Below, one piece after another: positions 1-5,271 of a stretch of DNA of 10,115 nucleotides. Source of the stretch: JBMOMT01 sp049324835 (GTDB lineage Bacteria; Chloroflexota; Anaerolineae; CAYNKW01); contig JBMOMT010000049.1 of NCBI GenBank assembly GCA_049324835.1, positions 1 to 10,115 of the forward strand. The letters are read 5' to 3'. Positions within the stretch are counted from its first letter, which is position 1. Each line of letters begins with the position of its first letter. Below the pieces are notes generated by a model. It was not told the DNA's origin, made no database searches, and saw only the letters and a list, made by a program, of their open reading frames with translations. The translations under genes and the position numbers were made by a program.

Positions 1-3
1 AAA

Positions 4-37
4 AGACCCGTCAGGTTTTCGAAAACCTGACGGGTCT
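4..37 (-). terminator. Perfect 34-bp palindrome, likely Rho-independent terminator
   Basis: The half AGACCCGTCAGGTTTTC (4-20) is followed immediately by its exact reverse complement (21-37), with no unpaired loop. Read on the minus strand, the stem ends in a run of T (complement of the A-run at 1-4, which may continue beyond the window). It lies about 30 nt after the stop codon of the NTPase gene, which suits a terminator for the minus-strand series. The perfect symmetry and the motif resemble dispersed palindromic repeats I associate with Chloroflexota genomes, so it may be a repeat-family member used as a terminator. The symmetry is seen directly; the function is inferred. Confidence 0.65.
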
Positions 38-67
38 CTGCAAGGTTCAAAAAGCGAGGGCTCGCCG

Positions 68-622
68 CTATCTGAACAACCAGTCCAGCACCTGCTGCGG
101 CAGGGCGTCGCGGCTGGCGGCGGTCACGGTGAAAGCGGCTGTGTCCAGGCCGGGCAGCCGCGCCCGCAGCGCGTCTTGCAGCCAGGCGCGCACCACCAGC
201 AGCGCGCGCGGGACGCGGCCCGCCGCCAGCGGCGGCAAGGCCGGGGCCAGTCCACCGCCCTGCTCCAGCTCCAGCGGGCCGATCTCGTCGATCACCAGCA
301 GGTCGGGCCGGGCGGCGAGGGCGCGAGCCAGCACCTCGTTGGACCAATCCAGCACGGCCGGGTCAAAACGGTAGCGGCCCAGGGTCTGGCCTGAGGTCTC
401 TGTGACGACCCGCGCCAGCAGGCGGCGCTCGCCGCGGGCCAGGTCCACCGATTCGATGCCGGTCTTGAGGCCGTTTTCCAGCCGGGCCGGCGACCAGACC
501 CCGGCGCAGGTGTGGCCCTGCGCCCGGGCCAGCTCGACGATGCGGCCGACGGCGGTGGTTTTGCCGGCGCCCACCTCGCCAGTGATCAGGGCCAGGCGCG
601 CCGGGTGGTTACTCGCGCGCAA
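68..622 (-). CDS. THEP1-type nucleoside-triphosphatase (NTPase_1 family P-loop protein)
   Basis: A 184-aa cytosolic P-loop NTPase. The Walker A motif GEVGAGKTT lies at residues 15-23 and the Walker B block LLVIDEIGPLEL at 108-119. The DEIGPLEL signature, the block around residues 42-72 (substrate loop and VDLARGERRLLARV) and the C-terminal TAASRDALPQQVLDWL match the THEP1/NTPCR family, which hydrolyses NTPs slowly in vitro and whose physiological role is unsettled. Length is normal for the family. The start chosen is TTG at 622, eight codons before the first strand of the P-loop domain. It overlaps the last 14 nt of the upstream cupin gene, so translational coupling is likely. The open frame continues upstream to 787, but that part only shadows the cupin gene. 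The Shine-Dalgarno match before the TTG is poor, so the exact start is less sure than the family. Confidence 0.85.
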   Translation of the reverse strand: MRASNHPARLALITGEVGAGKTTAVGRIVELARAQGHTCAGVWSPARLENGLKTGIESVDLARGERRLLARVVTETSGQTLGRYRFDPAVLDWSNEVLARALAARPDLLVIDEIGPLELEQGGGLAPALPPLAAGRVPRALLVVRAWLQDALRARLPGLDTAAFTVTAASRDALPQQVLDWLFR

Positions 623-965
623 CGTCTTTGAGCCAGTCGTTGGGCACGACACAGATAAAGCGGAACACGTCGTTGCCCGTGTTGATGAACTGGTGCAGCT
701 CGTTGCCGGGCACAAAGACGGTGCTGCCCGGCTGCAGCGGCGTTTCGCCGCTCTCGCTGCGCACGGCGCCTTTGCCGGCCAGCACAAAAACCTCGTGTTC
801 GTTCCAGTGGGGGTGGTAGGGCGTGGCGTGGCCGGGGGTCACCTCGAACACGCGCAGGGCAAAGTGGGGCGCGCCGTGTTTTTCGCCGATGACCCAGCGC
901 ACGGTCACGCCGGGCACACCCTCGACGGTTTCGGCGGGCACATCGGTGAAATGTTCGATCTTCAT
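609..965 (-). CDS. Small single-domain cupin protein
   Basis: A 118-aa protein consisting of one cupin_2 barrel. Cupin motif 1 is visible as PGHATPYHPHWNEHEVFVLAGKG (shown here as positions 44-66), with likely metal ligands H51, H53 and E58. Motif 2 is VFVPGNELHQFIN, with the fourth ligand H91. With all four ligands kept, a divalent-metal-binding protein is expected. Small cupins of this type include isomerases, dioxygenases and sensor-like proteins, and the sequence does not pick one. An AGGAG Shine-Dalgarno (973-977) precedes the ATG with a 7-nt spacer. It overlaps the NTPase gene downstream by 14 nt and follows the ABC exporter gene after a gap of 117 nt with inverted repeats. Family assignment is firm; substrate is unknown. 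Confidence 0.88.
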   Translation of the reverse strand: MKIEHFTDVPAETVEGVPGVTVRWVIGEKHGAPHFALRVFEVTPGHATPYHPHWNEHEVFVLAGKGAVRSESGETPLQPGSTVFVPGNELHQFINTGNDVFRFICVVPNDWLKDVARE

Positions 966-988
966 GCGGATTCTCCTCGTATAATATG

Positions 989-1061
989 TTGGTAGTCAGG
1001 CGCGTAATGGAGTGGAGCGCCGCAAGACGCCACTCTGCTCTGCGGCGTGGCTCACTACCAA
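989..1061. repeat. Nested inverted repeats in the ABC-cupin gap
   Basis: The outer arms TTGGTAGT (989-996) and ACTACCAA (1054-1061) are exact reverse complements. Inside lie CGCCGCA (1018-1024) with TGCGGCG (1041-1047), and GAGTGG (1010-1015) with CCACTC (1030-1035). The last two pairings cross each other, so they cannot both form in one simple hairpin. They could be alternative folds or a pseudoknot. The element fills most of the gap between the ABC exporter stop (1083) and the cupin start (965). There is no T-run after it on the minus strand, so a classical terminator is not supported. It may be a dispersed intergenic repeat or an mRNA-processing structure. Confidence 0.5.
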
Positions 1062-1082
1062 CCTCCTTTCCTCATAGCGAGA

Positions 1083-2906
1083 TCACGAGCCGGCCGCCGG
1101 CGTGTCGCGAAAACTCTCGATGTAGGCCAGAGACTGGTGCCGGAAATAGGTGTTGTACAGCTCGGCGTAATGGCCGCCCTGGGCCAGCAGCGCGTCGTGA
1201 GCGCCCTGCTCGATGATCTGGCCGTGATCCATGACGATGATACGGTCGGCGTTTTTGACCGTGGAGAGCCGGTGGGCGATGACGATGGCGGTGCGGTTGC
1301 GCATGAGCGTCTCCAGCCCTGCCTGGATCTGGGTCTCGGTGAAGGGATCGACGCTGGCGGTGGCCTCGTCCAGGATAAAGATGGCCGGGTCTTTGAGCAG
1401 CACCCGCGCCAGGGCCACCAACTGCCGCTGCCCCATGGAAAGGTTGGCCCCCCGCTCGCCCACGTCGGTGTCCAGGCCGTGGGGCAGGTCGGCGATCCAC
1501 TCGCCGCCGCCGATGTGCTCGGCGGCCTGGCACACCTCGTCGTCGAGGGCGTCGGGCCGACCGTAGCGGATGTTGTCCTGGACGCTGCCGGAAAAGAGAA
1601 ACGGCTCTTGCGGCACCAGCCCGATGTGACGACGGTACTGTTGCAAGTCCAGGCGGCGGATGTCGCGTCCGTCGATGAGCAGCTCGCCGCCCTGAAACTC
1701 GTAGAAACGGGCGATGAGCCGGGCCACGCTGCTCTTGCCGGCGCCGGTGTGGCCCACCAGCGCCAGCGTTTCGCCGGGTTCGATCCGCAAACTGAAATCG
1801 GGCAGCACGATCTCGTCGCCGGTGTAGGTGAGTCCGAGGTGACAGAACTCGATGCGGCCTTTTAATTCCGTCACCGGCTCGTCGGCGGTCTGCACCACTT
1901 TGGGGTCGGCGTCGATGAGGGCAAACACCCGCTCCGAAGCCGACAGGCCATCCTGGAACTGGCTCCAGAACGAGGCGATGTTGATCAGCGGCCACCAGTA
2001 ATAACCCACCGCCTGCATGAACAGATACCAGTTGCCGGGCGTCACCGCGCCGCTCCGGGTGGTCAGCCCACCGGCATAGATCAGGGTGGCCACGCCCAGG
2101 CCGGAGGCGATGCCCATGATGGGAAAGATGGTGTTGATGGTCAGGCCGCGGCGCAGCCCCACCTGATAAGCCTGCTTGTTGGTGGCGTCGAAACTGTTGT
2201 AGACGGCCTGCTCCTGGCGAAAGCTCTTGGCCACCACGATGCCGCTGACCGACTCTTGAATCTGGGCGTTGATCTTGGCCGTCACGCGGCGGGCGCGTTG
2301 TGTCACCCGCCGGGCCACGCGCCGAAAGCCGAGGGCGATGGTCACGGCGACCGGCGTCATGCCCAACAGCAGCAGCGTCAGCCCCAGGTTGATGGAGACC
2401 AGCCAGGCCGAGATGATCACCACCAGCAGCACCTGGCTGAGCAGGTTGGTCACCAATTCGGCGACGGTGGAAAAGTCCTGCGTATCGGAGGTCACCCGGC
2501 TGACGATCTTGCCGGAGGGGTGCTCGTCAAAGAAGGACAGGTCGTGGCCCACGGTGGCCGCGAACACGTCGCAGCGTAATTGCAGCACCACATCGCCGAT
2601 GATGCGGGCAGAGAACCACTGCCGCACAAAGTTAAAAACCCAGGCGCTCACCCCCAACAGCAGCACGCCGCCGCTCAGCAGCAGCAGGGCCTGGGTCGAG
2701 GGGTTTTCGGCCACCATGTCGATGGCTTTGGAGATGAGGATCGGCCCGCCGGTGCCGGCGGCCGAGTTGAGCGTGAGGGTGATCGCCACCAGGGCCAATT
2801 GGCGGGTGTGCGGCCGAAAGTAATTCAGGATGCGGCGCAGCAGATCTCTATCGGTATAGTTGCGGTCGTAGGCCTCGGTGTCGAGGCCGTCCAGAACGAA
2901 GCCCAT
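1083..2906 (-). CDS. ABC exporter half-transporter, catalytically complete subunit
   Basis: A 607-aa half-transporter: six-helix exporter-type membrane domain (about residues 35-330) followed by a nucleotide-binding domain. Visible motifs are Walker A GHTGAGKSS (385-393), Q-loop Q433, signature LSMGQ (489-493), Walker B IFILDEA with catalytic E514, and H-loop H545. The signature deviates from LSGGQ. The ATG at 2906 is chosen because it has AGGAG (2911-2915) 4 nt upstream and gives a normal N-terminus. The frame stays open to a TTG at 2954, but that codon lies inside an intergenic repeat. It follows the partner subunit by 168 nt. Together they fit a heterodimeric multidrug/lipid exporter of the TM287/288, BmrCD and LmrCD type. 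The substrate cannot be read from sequence. Confidence 0.93.
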   Translation of the reverse strand: MGFVLDGLDTEAYDRNYTDRDLLRRILNYFRPHTRQLALVAITLTLNSAAGTGGPILISKAIDMVAENPSTQALLLLSGGVLLLGVSAWVFNFVRQWFSARIIGDVVLQLRCDVFAATVGHDLSFFDEHPSGKIVSRVTSDTQDFSTVAELVTNLLSQVLLVVIISAWLVSINLGLTLLLLGMTPVAVTIALGFRRVARRVTQRARRVTAKINAQIQESVSGIVVAKSFRQEQAVYNSFDATNKQAYQVGLRRGLTINTIFPIMGIASGLGVATLIYAGGLTTRSGAVTPGNWYLFMQAVGYYWWPLINIASFWSQFQDGLSASERVFALIDADPKVVQTADEPVTELKGRIEFCHLGLTYTGDEIVLPDFSLRIEPGETLALVGHTGAGKSSVARLIARFYEFQGGELLIDGRDIRRLDLQQYRRHIGLVPQEPFLFSGSVQDNIRYGRPDALDDEVCQAAEHIGGGEWIADLPHGLDTDVGERGANLSMGQRQLVALARVLLKDPAIFILDEATASVDPFTETQIQAGLETLMRNRTAIVIAHRLSTVKNADRIIVMDHGQIIEQGAHDALLAQGGHYAELYNTYFRHQSLAYIESFRDTPAAGS

Positions 2907-2910
2907 GATG

Positions 2911-2915
2911 CTCCT
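2911..2915 (-). promoter_or_regulatory. Shine-Dalgarno that sets the ABC exporter start
   Basis: AGGAG on the minus strand, 4 nt before the ATG at 2906. It favours this ATG over the in-frame TTG 48 nt upstream, which lies in a palindromic repeat. Confidence 0.7.
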
Positions 2916-2937
2916 GTCGTACCTCAAATCGGGGCAG

Positions 2938-2970
2938 GTGAGACAAATTGGCAATTTGTCCTACTGGCCG
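2938..2970. repeat. Palindromic intergenic repeat, copy 1
   Basis: A 33-bp unit with a perfect 9+1+9 palindrome at its core: GACAAATTG (2942-2950), central G, CAATTTGTC (2952-2960). It is followed by the flank CTACTGGCCG. It matches copy 2 at 30 of 33 positions in the same orientation. The core differs from copy 2 at the centre base and just after the palindrome. Confidence 0.8.
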
Positions 2971-3010
2971 AGCGCAGGGATGGGGGCGTGTATTCAAATG
3001 GGAAGTCGAA

Positions 3011-3043
3011 GTGAGACAAATTGCCAATTTGTTCTACTGGTCG
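3011..3043. repeat. Palindromic intergenic repeat, copy 2
   Basis: Direct repeat of the unit at 2938-2970, with 73 bp between their starts. The core ACAAATTGCCAATTTGT (3016-3032) is again a perfect 8+1+8 palindrome. The flank TCTACTGGTCG differs from copy 1 only by C-to-T changes. Two copies sit in the 168-nt gap between the ABC exporter genes. They may be members of a dispersed repeat family, paired hairpins in the mRNA, or a tandem operator; the sequence alone does not decide. Confidence 0.8.
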
Positions 3044-3074
3044 AACCCGTGAATGACAAGAGGATGCCTCTCGT

Positions 3075-4829
3075 CTAATCATAGCGAGCAAAGATGCGTT
3101 GATAATCGGGGCTGCGGCTCAGCAGCTCTTCGTGACTGCCCTGGTCGACCAATTCACCCCGGCGCAGCACCAGGATACGATCCGCCCAGCGGATCTGGCT
3201 GAGGCGATGGGTGATCAAAAAGGTGGTGCGCTGGCGGCTGATGCGCCGCATGGCGCGCTGAATCTGGTCCTCGGTGGCGCTGTCGATGGCGCTGGTGCTG
3301 TCGTCCAGGATCAGGATGCGTGGATCGGTGAGAAAGGCGCGGGCGATGGCCACCCGCTGGCGTTGACCGCCGGACAGGGTCACGCCGCGTTCACCCACCT
3401 CGGTGTCGTAACCTTCGGCAAAGCCGGTGATAAACTCGTGGGCCTGGGCCTCGCGGGCGGCCCGCTCGATGGCCTGCTGAGTGGCGTCGGCGCAGCCAAA
3501 GGCAACGTTCTCGCCGATGCTGCGGGAAAAGAGAAACACGTCTTGCTCGATGGTCGAGATCTGGGAGCGCAACGACTCCAGGTTCCACTCGCGCACGTCC
3601 ACCCCATCCACCAGCACCCGACCCTGATCGACGTCAAAGATGCGGTTGATGAGCCGGGTGAGGGTGGTTTTGCCCGAACCGGTTTGCCCCACGATGGCCA
3701 CCGTCTCGCCGGGGCGGGCGACAAAGCTGACGTCCTTGAGCACCGGCTGGCCGTTGTAAGCGAAACTCACCTTTTCGAATTTCACCTCACCGTGTATGGG
3801 CCGGGTCACGCCGGCCTCGTTTTCGTCCAGCTCGGTCTCGGTGTTGATCAGTTCCAGGATGCGCTGCGCGCTGGCGATGCCCAATTGCACCAGGTCGAAG
3901 GAAAAGATCGAGATAAAGGTGGGAAAACGCAGCGTGCCCATCAACCCCATAAAGGTGATCACCTGGCCCAGCGTGATGCTGCCCCCGCGCCAGAGCAGCA
4001 GCGCGTGCAGAAACGCCCCGGCCCAACAGATGCTAAAGGCCAGCATGGGCAGGTAACGGGCCTGGATCTCGCCCTGTTGCACGAAATAATCGCGGAACAG
4101 GCGGGCGTCCTGGGTGAACTTGTTCCACTCGTAGCGCTCCTGGGCGTTGGCTTTGACCACTTCGATGCCGGCGACCGCCTCGGCCAGGCCGGCGTTCATG
4201 ACCCCGAACTGGTCTCGCCGCGCGCGGCTCACCGGACTGAGGCGGCGGTTGTAGTCGAACACGGTGACGATCAGCAGCAGGGTAAAGATGCCCGGCACCA
4301 GCAACAGCCTGGCGTCCATTTGGCCGATGAGAAAAACGGGCACCACCAGCGCCATCAACGAGTCGATGATGAGCATCACGCCGGGGCTGAACATAAAATT
4401 GAGCTGGCGCACGTCGTTGGTGGCGCGGGCCATGATATCGCCGATGCGCTGGCGTCCGTGGAACGTCTGGCTCTTGCCCAACAGGCTGGCGTACAACTCG
4501 TCGCGGGCGTCGCGCTCGATACGTTGAGCCAGAAACTCGATGGCAAAGTTGCGCGCCAGGCCTGTCAGGCCCTGGCCCACTGCCGAGCCCAACGCGCCGA
4601 GCGCCAGCGCCAGCAGGGCAGTCGTCTGCCAGTCTGGAGAGGTGATCAGATCAAAGGCGCGGCCAATGTAAACCTGGATGTAGCTGTAAAAGCCGTTGTT
4701 CAGAATGGCGGCCAGGAGGGTTGCCACAGAAAAGAGGGGGTACCGCATCGTGTGGGAGACGATCCAGCGCACCGGCCCGGAGCGGTGGTAACGGTATTCG
4801 TTTTCCAGCCTGAACTCTCGTTTGATCAC
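3075..4829 (-). CDS. ABC exporter half-transporter, subunit with degenerate Walker B
   Basis: A 584-aa half-transporter and partner of the next gene. The membrane domain spans about residues 25-325, with hydrophobic segments near 30-57, 70-90, 150-190, 260-282 and 288-312. The nucleotide-binding domain has Walker A GQTGSGKTT (381-389), Q-loop Q429, canonical signature LSGGQ (485-489), Walker B ILILDDS and H-loop H541. The catalytic Glu after Walker B is replaced by Asp (D510). In heterodimeric exporters this marks the subunit contributing the degenerate ATP site. The start is GTG at 4829, giving an N-terminus (EYRYHRSGPVRWI) of the kind seen in such pairs. Its Shine-Dalgarno (GGGGA, 4836-4840) is weak. 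A transposable element is inserted only 19 nt upstream of the start codon, so expression depends on read-through of that element or on a promoter within it. Confidence 0.92.
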   Translation of the reverse strand: MIKREFRLENEYRYHRSGPVRWIVSHTMRYPLFSVATLLAAILNNGFYSYIQVYIGRAFDLITSPDWQTTALLALALGALGSAVGQGLTGLARNFAIEFLAQRIERDARDELYASLLGKSQTFHGRQRIGDIMARATNDVRQLNFMFSPGVMLIIDSLMALVVPVFLIGQMDARLLLVPGIFTLLLIVTVFDYNRRLSPVSRARRDQFGVMNAGLAEAVAGIEVVKANAQERYEWNKFTQDARLFRDYFVQQGEIQARYLPMLAFSICWAGAFLHALLLWRGGSITLGQVITFMGLMGTLRFPTFISIFSFDLVQLGIASAQRILELINTETELDENEAGVTRPIHGEVKFEKVSFAYNGQPVLKDVSFVARPGETVAIVGQTGSGKTTLTRLINRIFDVDQGRVLVDGVDVREWNLESLRSQISTIEQDVFLFSRSIGENVAFGCADATQQAIERAAREAQAHEFITGFAEGYDTEVGERGVTLSGGQRQRVAIARAFLTDPRILILDDSTSAIDSATEDQIQRAMRRISRQRTTFLITHRLSQIRWADRILVLRRGELVDQGSHEELLSRSPDYQRIFARYD

Positions 4830-4847
4830 ACTCGTTCCCCATTTGCT

Positions 4848-4855
4848 GTTCGACG
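4848..4855. repeat. Target-site duplication, left copy
   Basis: GTTCGACG, identical to 5134-5141 and directly abutting the left end of the inserted element. An exact 8-bp duplication flanking inverted ends is the mark of a transposition event. Confidence 0.85.
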
Positions 4856-5133
4856 GTAACTGCTCATCCTCCCGCAGGCTTGAAGTGGTTTCGAGTAGAA
4901 ATCGGCCCAGGTATCAAAGCAGTACGTTTGCAGATTTTACAAGCGGGTCAAACAGTGATCTGTTTCACCGCCGAGACGCAGAGGGCACAGAGAATGTTCT
5001 GGTTTTTCTCGGCGATCTCGGCGCCTCTGCGGTTATTTTCAGAGAACCTGTAAAAAATGCAAACCTACTGTCAAAGCCGGCAAACGATTTCAGTCGGTTT
5101 TTCAGCCTGCGGGAGGGTAGGCTGAGCAGTTAC
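4856..5133. mobile_element. 278-bp MITE, probably IS66-type
   Basis: The ends GTAACTGCTCA (4856-4866) and TGAGCAGTTAC (5123-5133) are perfect 11-bp terminal inverted repeats. They are bounded outside by the 8-bp direct repeat GTTCGACG. The inverted symmetry continues inward: CCTCCCGCAGGCT (4868-4880) with AGCCTGCGGGAGG (5104-5116), GAAATCG (4898-4904) with CGATTTC (5085-5091), and a 22-nt block at 4920-4941 matching the complement of 5049-5070 at 19 of 22 positions. IS66-family elements are known for ends beginning GTAA and 8-bp target duplications, which fits both features. There is no transposase gene, so movement would need a transposase supplied elsewhere. It lies in the leader of the ABC exporter gene. 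Structure is seen directly; the IS66 label is inference from ends and duplication size. Confidence 0.85.
4966..5036. repeat. Inner 'CCGCCGAGACGCAGAGG' type repeat within the MITE
   Basis: The centre of the element holds an imperfect inverted repeat. GCCGAGA (4970-4976) matches TCTCGGC (5016-5022) and GCAGAGG (4978-4984) matches CCTCTGC (5024-5030); these pairings are in overlapping register. This type of sequence is a widespread intergenic repeat whose chance translation (HRRDAEGTE, LGDLGASAV) is often annotated as a hypothetical protein. It may be the natural core of this MITE or an older repeat trapped in it. Confidence 0.5.
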
Positions 5134-5141
5134 GTTCGACG
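5134..5141. repeat. Target-site duplication, right copy
   Basis: GTTCGACG, exact copy of 4848-4855, abutting the right end of the inserted element. Confidence 0.85.
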
Positions 5142-5214
5142 GACAAATCGGCCCGAACACAACTTGCTCTGTGGTATGGCCGGATTGGCTCGCAGGGCAC
5201 ACCTCTGGCGTCCA

Positions 5215-5246
5215 AGTATATCACAAACTCGTGACAGAGCGTGACA
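5215..5246 (-). promoter_or_regulatory. Possible extended -10 promoter with GTGACA repeats
   Basis: On the minus strand TGATATACT (5223-5215) reads as an extended -10 (TG, one base, TATACT). No good -35 is seen. The bases just upstream carry GTGACA twice in direct repeat (5231-5236 and 5241-5246 on the plus strand), and TCAC/GTGA half-sites (5221-5224 and 5231-5234), which could be an operator. It lies after the reductase stop codon and would drive the ABC exporter pair through a leader of roughly 380 nt, of which 286 nt come from the MITE and its duplication. From 5142 to 5214 I see nothing else recognisable. Confidence 0.35.
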
Positions 5247-5271
5247 TATTTACGCCGGAAGGTGGGCTGAA

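Noticed and set aside
623..787. N-terminal extension of the NTPase frame upstream of 622
   Set aside because: It overlaps the cupin gene out of frame, is Arg/Ser/Cys-rich without motif, and lies before the P-loop domain's normal start.
980..986. TATAAT on the plus strand and TATTAT on the minus strand
   Set aside because: No plus-strand gene follows. On the minus strand a start about 7 nt downstream would fall in the cupin's Shine-Dalgarno, and no -35 is seen.
2907..2954. TTG start giving 16 extra residues on the ABC exporter
   Set aside because: The codon lies inside a palindromic repeat and the ATG at 2906 has a proper Shine-Dalgarno.
2938..3043. Possible CRISPR array
   Set aside because: There are only two repeat units, each palindromic throughout, with no further regular spacing and no cas genes nearby.
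3059..3071. AGAGG-ATG-CCTCT hairpin near the exporter stop codon
   Set aside because: A 5-bp stem with no T-run is too weak to call as a terminator.
3099..4859. 586-codon open frame on the plus strand
   Set aside because: It is antisense to the ABC exporter gene, arises from GC-rich codon bias, and its product shows no recognisable motifs.
4822..5244. 140-codon plus-strand frame across the MITE
   Set aside because: Its HRRDAEGTE and LGDLGASAV segments are the chance translation of a common intergenic repeat, and it runs through both transposon ends and both target duplications.
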